DNA of 64,000 bases from Arachis hypogaea (Eukaryota > Streptophyta > Magnoliopsida > Fabales > Fabaceae), in the NCBI RefSeq assembly GCF_003086295.3, contig NC_092043.1, positions 47,148,598 through 47,212,597 on the forward strand. The letters run 5' to 3'. Below, in pieces: positions 35,154 through 47,925 of the stretch (the first letter of the stretch is position 1; every line of letters begins with the position of its first letter). Made by a program: the position numbers and the translations under genes. The notes beneath the pieces were generated by a model. The model did not search any database. It was not told the origin of the DNA and was given only the letters and a program-made list of their open reading frames with translations.

Positions 35154-37330
35154 CTAATGAAGTGATACACGTTGATTTTGTGTATCATAAAATCTATCAA
35201 TAATAGAATTTGTGTCAAATCTTTTAACAATTTTCTTCTCAATGTAAATGAAAAGATCATTAACAAAAAATTCTTCTATTTTGTTTTTGAATCTATTCTT
35301 CACAATATCCATAGTTAAAAAAGATCTCTCAGTTGTAGCAGTTAAAACAGAAAAAGTTAATAACAAGCGAATCAAACGATCAATCAAATAATATGTTAAA
35401 GACTTTTCTGTATTCGTTAATCCTTGACATAACTCTAAAATTGTGCACAATTAATTAACTCAACATGATGATTAGGAATATCAAATTTATAATGTTGAGC
35501 TTGCATTCTAATATGAAATTTCTCTTGGTCACTAAAATCACCTGAATAAAACTGTTCTACTAATTCACATACTTTGTTGACACTGAAAAACTTAAAACAA
35601 GCAATTTTACCGTACTATCGTTGAATCTTCCATTAAACTCTTGCAATTGTATATCAATTACAACCATAAAATATGCAATACATTCATATCAGGAACTTCA
35701 ACTTCATGTTTCTCACAAAATAATATAACTTCTATTATGAAAACCTCTCAACTTGATTCTCTCATTCTTTGGATTAAAGTCTTGGTAGTAAAAACCAGAG
35801 TTAAAGCATTCAATATGTCTTGATTTTTTTGTTGCAAAACTTAACAAAGATCATGATTAACTTCTAAAATATTTCTCATCAAATACAAAACAAAGACAAA
35901 TTCAAAAGATGTGATAGCATCGTAAACAACACTAGCATTACCATGAGTGGAGAAATTACCTTTTTCAGTCATTTTTTCAAGAACTTCACAAGTAGCATCA
36001 AACATGCATAGCAAGCTACTTATAGAATTCAAATGAGACCCCATCTAATATTTCCAACTCTTTATAAAGTACCAATTTGATTAAGTCCACAACTTATCAC
36101 AATTTGATTATTGGCAATTAAGTTTGCAATATTATTTACTTGAGTAACCTTAACTGATCATGACATTTTGTAGAAATAGTCACAACATTCACAATTAGTG
36201 TAAGTTTTAAAAAGAATTGATGAATATAGCAAATTTTTTTATTTCAGAAACAAGCGCTAATTGTAATCGATAAGTAAGACAATGGATATAATAAGCAAAA
36301 GGGCAATTTTTCAAAAATAAAACTTACAATCCATTCTATTTACCATGCATATTACTAGATCTATCATACCCTTGTCCTCTAAAATTTTGAACATCAAGAT
36401 TATGATGAGAAAGAACTGATAAAATTTCTGTTTTCAATATCAAAGAACACGTATCAGAAACATGTTAAGATCAAAAAATATGTTTTGAACACAATCGTGC
36501 TTGTCTACAAATATCAAAACCACAGATATTTGTTCTTGCTTTGACTTATCTCTTGCTTCATCAATAATTATATAAAATTTAGAATTACTAATTTCTTCTC
36601 GAATTGTTGCACGCACTTTTCTAGCAAAGATATGCAATATATCTTTTTGAACATCGGGAGATATATATTGAGTATTTTCAGGAGCATTTTCAAGGACAAC
36701 ATTATTAACATTCTAATTATAGGAAGCTAAAAGCTTAATTAACTCAATAAAATTTTTTCTATTCAAAGATCCAGAACTTTCATCGTCACCTTTAAATGCA
36801 CATGCTTGAAATGCAAGCCATCAAATAGCATTAATAGATGTCTTCAACTTTAAGCGGTTATTTGCAACAGTTTCATCACTATACCTATCAAGAACTTTGT
36901 CTATATACTTAGATTGAGCCATTAAATCATCATAAGATTTCATACATAAATTATGGAGAAAATTAGGAATAGAACTCTCGTGACATACAAATGTACAATT
37001 CACTCCATTATTTACTTTCTTCCAATTACTAAATCCTAATTTTGAAAATGCATTTTTTCCATCATTGCGAGCACCATAGTATTTACCAAACAAGTAGCAA
37101 GGTAAACAATAAGTAGCATCTTTTTCTGGTTAATATTCTAACCAACTTGAAAATTTCTTAAATAAAAAAGATTAAAAATATCGAGGGTGATTGTTATTAC
37201 CAAAAACTGGATAGCTAATATTTGTTGGTTGGTATGGCCCAACTATTATGTATGCTCTAAGAATCTTATCATGTTTATTGGTTTTATACTTCCAAATTAG
37301 ACATCACTTTTCTGGATTCCTTTCTAGTAA
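35154..37330 (-). pseudogene. hAT transposase (TTF-type, DUF4371/dimerisation), broken
   Basis: The order on the minus strand follows plant TTF-type zinc finger/hAT transposases. First comes a GPYQP…F segment (about 37280-37180), then SSWLEY and CYLF-GKYYGARNDG with NAFSKLGFSNWKK (37150-37020). A DUF4371-like piece follows with KVRATIREEISNSKFYIIID (36625-36560). The C-terminal dimerisation region has VLTATTERSFLTMDIVKNRF and LFIYIEKKIV (35350-35215). At least five frame breaks and internal stops interrupt it, and several stretches are only faintly recognisable. It would not encode an active enzyme. Confidence 0.82.
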
Positions 37331-37693
37331 AGAGATATCAACATCTCTTTCTAATCTTGGAACTTAGCCTTTATGTTGATGTGTATTTTGAGTAAGATTA
37401 GAGAGCTTACTTACTTGAACTTCTTGTGAAATAAGATTAGAGGTTGGCTTGTTTAAACACCAACATTATCAGTAACTTTTCTTTTAAAAATTGTATCAAT
37501 TTACTTTGCTTTCTCATCATAAAATATTCTAGTTTCATTTTACCTGAAAAAAATTTAAATAATTATATTATTTTATAGTAAAAAATATAATTTATTAATT
37601 AATAATTGTATACAATTATATATAAAAAATAAAAAGTAAAGTAAGTAGTGAGTACCTTTGCTTTAATTGATATAATAATATGATTGAAGACTT

Positions 37694-38161
37694 GTGACAC
37701 TTGATAGGGGAAGTGAGGGGTGGCTATGCCTCCAAAAGAAGACCGAACGTCAGAAGAAACAAGAACATGAAGAAAGAGAATGTAGTATTTATTGTTTAGA
37801 AATTTAAAATTTTTTTAAAAATTATTATATTTTATTTGGATTGAGCTTCTTAGTTCTTACTATTATTTTTTTAAAAAAAAAAAAAAACTGGGGTGGGGGA
37901 GGGGAGGCCTCTACTCACCTCCATGTATCTGTTCCTGTGTGACACTTGACAGTGAAGTGAGGGCATGACTATGATTCCAAAAGAAGACCGAGCATAAAAA
38001 AATAAGAATATGAAGAAACAGAATGTAGTGTTTACTGTTTAGGAATTTAAAAAAAATAAAAATCATTATATTTTATTTGGATTGAGCTTCTTAGTTCTTA
38101 GTACTATTTAAAAAAAAAAAGCTAAGGGGAGGCCTCCGTTTTCCCCAATTATCTGTCCCTG
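37694..38161. repeat. Tandem duplication of the hAT terminus
   Basis: Two head-to-tail units with a period near 245 bp (37694-37938, 37939-38161). Both contain GTGACACTTGA, AGAAGACCGA, TTATTTGGATTGAGCTTCTT and AGGGGAGGCCTC. Each ends with a copy of the terminus (ATCTGTTCCTG / ATCTGTCCCTG). Confidence 0.85.
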
Positions 38162-38959
38162 ACTGCGACAACAACATTATGTTTGCAATTCAAGTGGAAC
38201 GAAGTGAAGTGGAATGGAGTCACGTGGTAGTAGCTAGAAGCGGAGTAGGTTGGTACGAGCAAAGAGTCCAAAATTGGGTGAGGTAGGATTAGAGATTCAG
38301 GTTAAGTTATGTTAGGTTAAAAAAATAGTTTAAGAATTTTGGATAGTGTTTCGAGGTGTTACTTGAATTTGGGTCTAGATGTAAGATTCAAATGTTTGAA
38401 TTTAAGGATTTTGATTTGTTTGCTAGGTTGATAGTTTTTTTTTACATCTTTACTTGGACGGTAATGGAGTACTTACAAAAGACTTTGATGTTTAAATTAG
38501 CAAGAATTTTAGTAACTAGATGAATTAAATTGAAATAAAAATTTCTATCTATTCAAGTATTTATAAGATGGTGGATGAGATTTAGTCATTTTTTTGGAAT
38601 GACTTCAAATGATCATAAACAATTTATTTTCTTATAGAATAGAAAGTTACCCCATATTTAAATTGGTTATCACTTTAGTGGTGATAATCGAAATAGTGGG
38701 ATGAATATCTAGTTTGTCTCCCAAGTCGGGTCTGATATAGATTATAGGAGCTTGTATCTAAGTTGGTCTGACCCAAGCGAATGAGGCCAGGCAGATTGAT
38801 TTCGTTATTATTGGATCAATTTTGTACGGCTCAATTTCATGTGAGACTCGTTCTATAATGAGAGTGTGGACTGGACTTATATTTAATAGACCTAAATATA
38901 AATAGATAGTTTTTTTATTTAGAGCAGTTGGTGAGGCAGTGTCAGTTTATACACTCTCT

Positions 38960-40240
38960 TTTTTTAAATTATCGGACACTTTACTGTCCAAAATCCACAG
39001 TATTTTGACAAATTTCTGGTGGGATTAGAGAGGTAATAAAATGTGTATGGCCTAAATCAGCTGGAACCAAATGACACGACCAAAAAGGGAGGGAGGAGGT
39101 CTTGGTTTTAAAGATCATATAGCCCAAAACCTATCTTTACTAAGCAAGCAATTTTGACGAATCACAACAAAATCTCAATCTATTATAGCTCAGATATACA
39201 GAAAAAAGTACTATAGATATGAATGCTAAATCAAAAAATCCACCTTTGTGGGAATGGCAGAGTATGTTAGAAGGCAGAAAAGTTGTTGAAAAAGACCTCA
39301 ATTGAAAAGTAGGTTCTGACTCTACAATTCGAATAATTGTTGACTCTTGGCTACCTCTTCCATATCCAATGAGCATTGCTCCTGAAACGATCTCACATTC
39401 TAATCTTGGTTAACGCATATGGGTTAGGAACTTATTGACAGAAAATAGAGAATGAAAACAGGATATATTAAATGAAATCTTTCCACCTGAAGTTAGAAGC
39501 AGAATCCAATCAATTAAGCTAGTAGAAGAAAAAGATGTTCTGTAATGGTCCTTCAACAAATCCATATCGTATGATGTGGTTTCGGGCTATCAGATAGCAA
39601 ACCAATTTTTTTATGTAGAGCTAGAAATAGAAGTTTGAGAGAATCCAATTACCTTAGTTTGGAAAGATCTCTGGAAGAGAAGACTTCCTCACAAAGTCCA
39701 AATTTTTATTTGAAAATGCCTTCATGAACGGATACAGGTCTTATCTCTTCTTCACTGGCGATTCCCTTCCACAAGCCCCAACTGTCTGAGTTGTCAAATG
39801 GAGGAAGAAACCATTAATCACTGCCTTACCCAACGCTTTGGATCGAGGATCTTTTGGGAGCAGAGTCCATTCAACACAAACATCATCAACCACAACTTCA
39901 CAAGCTTCTGTTAATGGTGGGAAGTGTCACTGTCAGCATTGTAAAATAAACATAGAGGTGGGAGAAAGGTAGATTTTTTAGCATGTTTTTGTTGAAATAT
40001 TTGGAAGGCAAGAAATAAACTAATCTTCGAAAATCAGAGTTCAAATCCAGTAAAATTTATATTACTTCGTTGAGATTAATTGGTGAAGAACTAAGTCCAT
40101 CTATCCATCCTCTTTGATCCACTTTTTACTTTATCTTTCCTATTCTCTCTCTTTTCTTTATTGCTTTTTTCTTTCAATAGTATTGTTAATGTATGAAGGT
40201 AATTTAGTGTCTACTGGGAGAATCCCATCTTCTTTTTTTT
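38960..40240 (+). pseudogene. L1-type LINE, 3' fragment
   Basis: A plus-strand remnant spread over three frames. After SWNQMTRPKREGGGLGFKDH (about 39050-39110) come EGRKVVEKDLN and SDSTIRIIVDSWLPLPYPMS (39270-39370), then WKDLWKRRLPHKVQIFIWKC (39660-39720). A zinc-ribbon region follows, SPNCLSCQMEEETINHCL (39775-39830). This is the C-terminal zf-RVT part of a plant L1 ORF2. Endonuclease and the catalytic RT core are absent, as in 5'-truncated insertions. Stops and shifts are frequent. The 3' end is approximate. Confidence 0.75.
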
Positions 40241-42300
40241 ATTGTCCTATAACTTGGACAAATATTTAATCATTTTTTAATGAATAAATTTAATATCTTT
40301 GAATTTTTTTTAAAAATTTGAATAATTTTATCAATTAAAATTTATATTTTATGGATAAATTTATCAGTATTTTATATATTTATAAATATAAATAATAATT
40401 TATTCCATAACGTTAATATAATGATTTTAGTAATTAATTAAGGAGAGAGGGCCAAGCATTTTAGCATGATGTTTATAAAATTTTTTTCCGAAATTGTTAA
40501 TGAAAATTTACTACTAGAAAAAATTTTTAGACCCAATATTTTTTTATGGAAAACTCAATCTAAACCATTAAAGAAAGAATAAGTTTAACTACTATTAACT
40601 TGCCCCGATGTTGGTAATTTATAACAATATGTAGTTGATCAATAATGAAAATGATGTATAACATGTTAAAATTATGAAAATTAATATACGATCAGATTAT
40701 ATAAAATGTTCACATGACAATATATTTATGTCCTTGTTTTTTCTGTATAAATTCATTATTAAACATGTTATCTCAGTTCTGCTCTTGTTTTCTGATGGTG
40801 CTGTCTAATGGGCCACATTAATGTAGGCAGTCAAGATTGGGCCTCACTCATATTTCACCCTTTATAAAACACCTAAAATTTACAACCAAAAATTTTAAAC
40901 ACCAAAACTTAAAACAAAACCAAAAAACAACTCACCGATAAAACTGCATCTTCAGTTCATTTGGGCTTTGGGTTGAAGTCAGCATTTCAGAGAGCATGAG
41001 GATTATTTTAGGTTGACACCAAGCACGTGACGTGACAGCCTGTGAGGGACATGCAAAGTTGAGTCTGGCATGGCCGCCACGTGCTTCTAACTCAACTCAA
41101 GTACTACATATCACACAAATTCTTGAAATTTTTTTGGGGTTAATATCTTTAGATATTGATGAAATTAAAGTATACAATATGTAGAGGATGTATTTCCTGT
41201 GTATTGTCAATCCGTAGGAATGTCTTGTACTATTGTCTCGTTTTTAAAATTTTGAAAAACGTTATAAAATTTAATAACCGAATGTTACGCTAAAATTTTA
41301 ATATCTAAAAAAAAATATATGGAGTCAACAGAATATTTGTATAATGTATTAATATGTACAATGGATATTTAGAGAATATTAGAGATATAATTATTAGTAT
41401 TATCTTTTATATTAGTGTAAATTTTTGAAATGAGTGGTATCATAACATGATATTAAAATTTTAGATTCAAAAGGTTAAAAGTTCAAACCTTGGTGAACCT
41501 TAAAATTAGTTTAAATTTTTTGGATGAATGATTTTATAACATGTTTATTATCTTAGTACCCGGATGATTATTTTAAATATTATAGATGATGTTTATTTTA
41601 TAACTAATATCCAAATAGTTATTTTGGATATTATAAATGATGCTCATTTTATAATTCGTATAGTGTATAGCCTATTGTACATATTATACAAATATTCCAT
41701 TATACTCTTATTCTTTGTTATTTATTGCGTTTGATATTAAATTTTATTTTATTAATATTTTTGCACCTAAAAATAACTCCAAATTCTTTGCTTGCGTGGG
41801 AAGCGAGACCTCATTCAACACATCAGACGGCTGAGATTTACCCATTACTTATTATAGCAGTATTAGTTATCCTTTTCTTCCTTAGAAGTAAGCAGTATTA
41901 GACTATTAGTTATCTGTTTTATATGAGGACATACATAATGTCAATGGACACTGGTCCTAGCTAACCTCGAATTAAATAATTACTTTCCCTTGTTTGCCAA
42001 GGGAGGCTCAGAAAAGGGGAAACAAAAAAAGGACACCTAGAAAGTCGAAAGAGCACTCCAAATATTAGTTATTTATAGCATGCAATAAGTGAGTGACCAG
42101 AACAAAAACAGAAAGAAATAAGTATCGCTCAACCAGTCCAATAAAATTCAATCTGAGTTGTATAAAATTCGTAAATTATGACCATTTCGCATAATAGTGC
42201 CTTCCCAGGCTAATTCCGCCATCAATTTAGCAAAATCGTATCCCTTTCATTTCATGTTCATCCCCTCTTTATGGTACTCAATACTCGATTTTCAAGGTTG
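40241..42300. other. Intergenic, no gene seen
   Basis: AT-rich. A phrase with GATTATTTTAAATATTATA…ATGATG…TTTATAA occurs twice near 41560 and 41620. No gene was recognised. Confidence 0.5.
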
Positions 42301-42307
42301 TTTCCCA

Positions 42308-42316
42308 ATATAAAAC
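42308..42316 (+). promoter_or_regulatory. Possible TATA box of GT14 gene 1
   Basis: ATATAAAAC, about 55 bp upstream of the start codon, which would leave a very short leader. Confidence 0.4.
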
Positions 42317-42366
42317 GGGGCAAAAAAAATCTGCATTTTTATTGGTAAAATTTTTAAACCCTGAAA

Positions 42367-43572
42367 ATGCTATCACCAAACTCTTTCTCTCTTCTTTTTG
42401 CTATTCTTCTATGCTTACCTTTGGCCATTGTGTTCACCACCACCACCACAACCACCACCATAACCACCTCCACTACTACAATCACAATTACAAAGAACAC
42501 CACTATCACCACCGCCAAACTCTTTCATGACCCAAACCCACCAATCCCAAATCTCACAACCACCTTCTACATCAAACATCCCAACAACACATCACGCCAA
42601 CCACCACCACCGCCACCCCCACCGCCACCATCTGAAGCAGTGGCGGAGTATAACGACGATGAAGAAGAGAAAGAACTCTTCCGTATGGCTTCACGTGCAA
42701 AACGAAAACCCACTAACACTAAAAAACTAGCGTTCATGTTCCTCACAACAACGCCACTTCCATTCGCACCTTTATGGGAATCGTTTTTCAACAAATCACC
42801 GAGAAATCTCTACAACATTTACGTCCACGCGGACCCCACATTCACCTATGACCCACCGTTTTCCGGTGTTTTCCGCAACCGGACAATCCCTTCAAAACCC
42901 ACCGCTAGATACACTCCCACACTCGCAGCGGCGGCGCGTAGATTGCTCGCACGCGCCCTCATCCACGACCGCAACAACCACATGTTCCTCCTTCTCTCCC
43001 CTTCTTGCATCCCACTTCACTCCTTCAACTTCACATACTCCACGCTCGCTCACTCGCGCAAGAGCTTCATCGAGATCCTCACCAACGAAACTGGTTCCTA
43101 TGATCGATGGGCGGCGCGTGGAGATCACGTGATGCTTCCAGAGGTGACACTCGACGATTTTCGGATTGGGTCTCAGTTTTGGGCCTTGACACGTAAGCAT
43201 GCGAGATTAGTAGTCTCGGAAACGAGACTTTGGTCAAAGTTCAAGTTGCCATGTGTGCGTTGGGACACGTGCTACCCGGAGGAGAATTACTTTCCTACCC
43301 TTTTGGCCATGTGGGACTCGAGAGGATGCGTGCACGCTACGCTCACGCATGTCGATTGGAGTGGGAGTGAGGATGGGCACCCTCGAATGTACCAGAAGGA
43401 AAATGTTGGGCCTGAATTGTTTTGGGCCTTGAGAAAGGGTAGGCCCAGATACGGTGATGGTGGTAGAGAAATACGTAGGCGCCGTGACCCCTTTCTCTTT
43501 GCAAGGAAGTTCGCCCCTGACTCACTTCAGGCATTGATGCAAATTGCAGATGACTTTATTTTTAGAGATTAG
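42367..43572 (+). CDS. GT14 (Core-2/I-branching, BC10-like) glycosyltransferase 1
   Basis: A single-exon gene of 401 residues. It is a predicted type II Golgi membrane glycosyltransferase of family GT14, related to animal beta-1,6-N-acetylglucosaminyltransferases and rice BC10. Acceptors of the plant enzymes are mostly unknown; cell-wall or arabinogalactan glycans are suggested. Residues 7-24 are a hydrophobic anchor. Residues 25-50 are Thr-rich and 79-88 are ten consecutive prolines, forming the stem. The catalytic domain spans about 120-358 with LAFMFLTTTPLPFAPLWESFF, IYVH, LAAAARRLL, SCIPLHSF (213-220), GSQFW (268-272), CYPEENYFPT (302-311) and HVDWSG (328-333). An in-frame stop 10 bp upstream supports this start. 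Compared with gene 2, the cytosolic tail is about 20 residues shorter. It is the first of three tandem plus-strand paralogues. Confidence 0.92.
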   Translation: MLSPNSFSLLFAILLCLPLAIVFTTTTTTTTITTSTTTITITKNTTITTAKLFHDPNPPIPNLTTTFYIKHPNNTSRQPPPPPPPPPPSEAVAEYNDDEEEKELFRMASRAKRKPTNTKKLAFMFLTTTPLPFAPLWESFFNKSPRNLYNIYVHADPTFTYDPPFSGVFRNRTIPSKPTARYTPTLAAAARRLLARALIHDRNNHMFLLLSPSCIPLHSFNFTYSTLAHSRKSFIEILTNETGSYDRWAARGDHVMLPEVTLDDFRIGSQFWALTRKHARLVVSETRLWSKFKLPCVRWDTCYPEENYFPTLLAMWDSRGCVHATLTHVDWSGSEDGHPRMYQKENVGPELFWALRKGRPRYGDGGREIRRRRDPFLFARKFAPDSLQALMQIADDFIFRD

Positions 43573-43744
43573 TCCTATTATATAAAAGTAAATGTACATG
43601 CATATATATAATAGGGATTTGCTCTTAAATATTCGATATTGTGTAACTGAATTGGTTAAAATTTGATTTGACAAGATAGAATTTTATTTGACAGATTTAA
43701 GTTGGTTATAATTTTTGAATAGAGTATTAATTTAATATCAACGT

Positions 43745-46700
43745 TTTTTTTCACTAAATAGAAAAGAAAGAAAAAGAAAACACATAGACAAAATTAAATT
43801 AATTAGTTATGTTAAAATCTAAATCTATTAGATATTGAAGTTTATTTTATTGTTGATTTCAATTTGAGTGGATGTCTGCGCTAGAAGCAGCCGTTTTAGC
43901 CATACAATTCGCAACATTATTTGTATTTTTTTGAATTAAAAGAATAGAGACTTTTCAATTTTAATTCATAACTTTTTATATATATTTTGCCAAATTTCAT
44001 TTCGAAATATTCTTTCCCATCATTTTTCGGTTTACTAAGAAAAGAGCTTCTAAATAGTCTGTTTTACAAATAACCTCACAAAATTTACTATCTCAAACTA
44101 GAAGTAAACTTCTCTAAATCGCATATAATTTAACAAAAAGAACACTGCATACTTCGACTTTTCTAGTGCAAATTTTCAACCAACATCCATCAAAATTGCG
44201 AATGATACAACCAAAATCAGCATAGTCAAAAGAGGGAAAACAACTAGCATCACAATTCAATTTAATAGTATGAACTGGAGGTATAACCCAATACAAACAA
44301 AGCGAAGGAGGAGACAAATATTGATGCATAGCAATAATAGTGTGGAACTCTAACTACGAATCAAACTCACCACTTTACTAGCACTCCAAGAGTCATCTGT
44401 ATTAAATAAGTCATGATTCATGCTTCTCCAAATCCACCAGATGGTCGAAAAGAAAAGAAAAATATCTCCAATCCTTGCACTTCTATAGAGGCAATCACGT
44501 AAATTCGAGTTATCTGAATACATGCTTAAAAGGTTCCAGACCTCCTTGGCACTAGGGCACTCCTGAAAACAATGAAGAATGGATTCAGAACCATTCTGAC
44601 ACCGATGACAAGTGCTAGATAGAGTTAAGCCACGACCCAAACGAAACTCTACTATAGGAATAACGTTATGAAGATTGAGCCAAATCAAGAACTTCTACTT
44701 CTCAGGAATATGTAGCCGCCATATCCACAACCAATTATCACGCTCATTCCAGTTAAACTTTCTCTTGGCTAGCCAGCAGTATCCACTTCTAGTTGAGTAT
44801 AGTCTAAAAGATGCCACACCTCATGACCAACTTGAACTCTCTCCAGCATTCAAATCCGGATTATAAGCATTCAAACACTGTTTGACATCTTCTGTAATGT
44901 TAGAGAAAACATCATGGAAATTCTATTGACCATCTTTCCAAATGTCTCTAATAGTTAAATAAGAGTCAGATATATGTACAAAAGGGACATCTTGAGCAAT
45001 TGAGTCCTCAATACTCCAATTGTCAAACCAAAAAGATTGATCAAGTGCCCAACGCACCAAGAGAAGGCATCGTTAAGAGCACGAAAAACTTTTGAGATAC
45101 TCTTCCAAACATGAGAAGCGTTGCAAGGGACATGCCATCTAAAACTCCCTCATTGCTCAGATACTTCACCCTCAATAGAGCAACCTAAGGATTGTCCTAA
45201 AAATAAAAAAGTTGTCAAACCAATTTACCAACTAAAGATATATTAACACACGCAGGATCTCTAACACCCAGGCCACCAAATTTCTTTGGAGTGACCACGG
45301 TCCTCCAATTAACAAGAGAAAGACCTCTGCCATCAACTTAACCCTTCTAAAGGAACTGTCTCATCATAGAAGACAATTTATCGCAAACCCAATTTAAAAA
45401 AAAGACACCTGCATATGATAGATAAGAATGGATGCTGCAACAGAATTGATTAGGTAAAGTCTCCCTACTTTATTTAGAAGCCTTTCTTTCCAATTAGCTA
45501 ATCTTCCCTTCACCTTTTCAATCACCGGATGAAGAGAAGCCCTATTGGTACGGGAATGATTAAGATTAACTCCAAGATATCTTCCTAAGTTCAAAGCAAA
45601 ACGTATTGAAGAAACACTAGTAAAAATATCTCTTCTACAAGCAATCACATTTTTAGAACAAAAAGTTTTAGACTTTTCAATATTTACTTTCATGGTAGAA
45701 GCCTTGCAAAAAATGTTAAGAGAATGCATGACCATTTGGACTTGAGTCTTTGTAGTCTGACATAAAAGTAAGAGATCATCTGTAAACATCAAATGAGAAA
45801 ATTTCGGGTCACCCCTAGTGACAGAAACTAGTTTCCAAACACTATCGACCACCTTATGAGATATATAGCAAGCAAGTCTTTCCATACAAAGCACAAATAA
45901 GTAAGGAGATATTGGATCACCCAATCGAAGCCCCCTTCTAGGAGCAAAACTATGAAATCTATTCCTATTTCACATAATAGAAAGAGATGATGCACAGACA
46001 CAATTCATCAAATTAACAATGATGATAGAAAAATCAAAAGTAATAAAAGTACTCTTTAAAAACCTCTAATCCACCCTATCATAAGCTTTTTCAATATTAA
46101 TTTTAAAAGTAAGAGTATATTTCTTCGATTTTGTGTGCTTCATGAAATTCAGAATTTTTTGGACCACAATAATATTATCAGAAGCACCACGACTCGGAAT
46201 AAAATCTCCTTAGAAAGGACTAACAATATCTGAAAGAAAGGGTCGAAGTCGATTAGTCAATAGTTTGGTGATAATTTTATAAACAACATTACACAAGCTA
46301 ATAGGCCTGAAATTCTTTATAAAGATAGGGTTATCAATTTTAGGAATAAGCACAATCAGATTTTCCATGATGCTAGGATTTAAGTACTCTCCCAAAAAAG
46401 CACTCCGGATAATATTCCAAATCTCAGTGCCTACTATCTCCCAATATTCTTTAAAAAAATAAGTTTGAAAGCCATATGGACCACGAGTCTTAAAACGACC
46501 CATATTGAATACTGTTGACTTAACTTCTGCAAAAGAGACAAGGTCAATTAACTTAGCACAAGCCTCGGTGCTTAGAGTGGGCATCGGAACATCCCCTAAA
46601 CAATCCACCTCAACCTCTTCCGTTGTACCAAAGAGATTCTTGTAAAAAGAGAGGGATTCTTCTTGGAGAATATCTGGATTAGTAGACCAAGACTCATCTC

Positions 46701-47310
46701 TAACATATAATCCATGTACTCTATTATGGTTTTTATGTACCAAAGTCTGAAGATGAAAGAATTTAGTATTTCTACCTCCATACCTGATCCACTGCTCTCT
46801 AGATTTCTAGTACCAAAAAAGTTCCTCTTGCAATGAAAGCCTATTGTAATATTTCCTCATTTCACCTTCTTTAATTCTCAAAGACAACACATCAATAACT
46901 TCCAAATGCCGTTGAATTTGATCAATATGATATTTTAACTTACTTTTTCGAACAAAAATATTACCAAAAACCTTTGAGTTAGAGTCCAAATAAACCTGTT
47001 GAACTATCTTAAATTTTTCAGTAATGTTTCCAAACATTAATAATAACATGTTTATAAGAAGGGTGTGTTGCCCACGCAGTCTAGAACCTAAAAGGACGAG
47101 AACCTTTCACTATGCGACCACCATGACAACGAACTAAAATAGGACAATGATCAGAATGAAGCATGTTAAGAATTTCAGAATAACCCTAAAAAAAATTATC
47201 ATCCACGCCTCATTAATTAGTACTTTATCCAATTTTTTAGCCAAATTCCTACTAACATGAACTATTCTATACCAAGTATATCTCCTACCAACATTTGAAC
47301 TAAATATTTT
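43745..47310 (-). mobile_element. L1-type LINE, 5'-truncated, inactive
   Basis: A minus-strand non-LTR retrotransposon inserted between GT14 genes 1 and 2. A short A8 tract on the minus strand (about 43746-43753) marks a probable 3' end. The element runs from the endonuclease C-terminus through RT to RNase H and lacks the 5' half of ORF2, ORF1 and the promoter. Target duplications were not found. Confidence 0.85.
43860..47310 (-). pseudogene. LINE ORF2 remnant (EN-RT-zf-RNase H)
   Basis: From the 5' side on the minus strand: endonuclease end with VGRRYTWYR (47300-47260) and LHSDHCPILVRCHGGR (about 47155-47105). A linker follows, FGNIFVRKSKLKYHIDQIQ (46985-46920). RT part 1 (46743-46210) includes NLIVLIPKIDNP, KNFRPISLCNVVYKIITKLL and NRLRPFL. 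RT part 2 (45924-45394) includes MGDPISPYLFVLCMERL, the active-site loop as FTDDLLLL and LGRYLGVNL. The zf-RVT region (44688-44350) has LSSTCHRCQNGSESILHCFQEC. The RNase H remnant (44329-43860) starts KLNCDAS…FGCIIRN and ends VANCMAKTAASSADIHS. Plant L1 RTs normally read FADD, so FTDD is a substitution. Frameshifts and stops separate the parts. Confidence 0.85.
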
Positions 47311-47314
47311 AAAT

Positions 47315-47755
47315 TTTTTATTTTAATCCTAAAAAATTTTAAATAGATTTAATGTTGTCCCACTTCTAAATTTGATATGAATAATTAATAGAGTGAGTAA
47401 CATGAACATTAACAATATTTTTAGTTAAGTCATATTTTTTATTTTTATATGTTAAGAAGACATAACCAAAATTTTTTTTGTGATAATATTTTTTCTTTTT
47501 ATTTTTTTTATAAAATCTCAAACTTAATAATCAATCGTCAACGTTTCAAAATATAAGAAAATTTATATATATTGCTGATAGGTGAAGGGTTGATTTTATT
47601 CACATACTGAAATTAGAAGTTATTACATCTTTAATATGTTAATTGTTCAAATCAAATTTAATAGCAGAATAATATTAAACCCATTTGAAATTTTTTGGGA
47701 CTAAAACAAAAAATTTAAAACGTTAGGGACTGCATTAGAATTTAACCCAAATATT
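47315..47755. mobile_element. MITE-like inverted-end element beside the LINE
   Basis: The phrases TTTTAAATTTTTTATTTTAATCCTAAAAAATTT on the left and the complement of TTTTAAATTTTTTGTTTTAGTCCCAAAAAATTTC on the right frame about 440 bp; both are described here by position (47316-47345, 47690-47725). The left end is shorter than the right, which suggests that the LINE 5' junction removed part of it. Confidence 0.55.
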
Positions 47756-47925
47756 GGAGACAAAAAGCTTGAAAATTATTGGTTTTCTAAATTCCAATAC
47801 CACCCATATTAAATTAATTAAGAAAGAGAGCTAAGAACGCAGAAGCGTCCCTGAATTTGTGTGTATAATCCAAAGGAGTTTGACTCTTTGATTTTTCTCA
47901 ATCAAATCCTTATGTATCCCAAGTA

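Larger units (their letters stand above)
35024..38161 (-). mobile_element. Nearly complete hAT transposon, inactive
   Basis: A 3,138-bp element. Its left end TGGGACGGATCC and right end (complement of CAGGGACAGAT) are degraded versions of the common hAT CAGGG(A/G)CGGA terminus. It is bordered by ACTGCGAT (35016-35023) and ACTGCGAC (38162-38169), an 8-bp duplication with one mismatch. The interior encodes a broken TTF-type hAT transposase on the minus strand. The transposase 5' side carries a tandem duplication that includes the terminus. Confidence 0.85.

Noticed and set aside
42342..42794. Other frames overlapping GT14 gene 1 (His-rich and Gly-rich)
   Set aside because: They are out-of-frame readings of the Thr codon and proline codon runs in the stem region.
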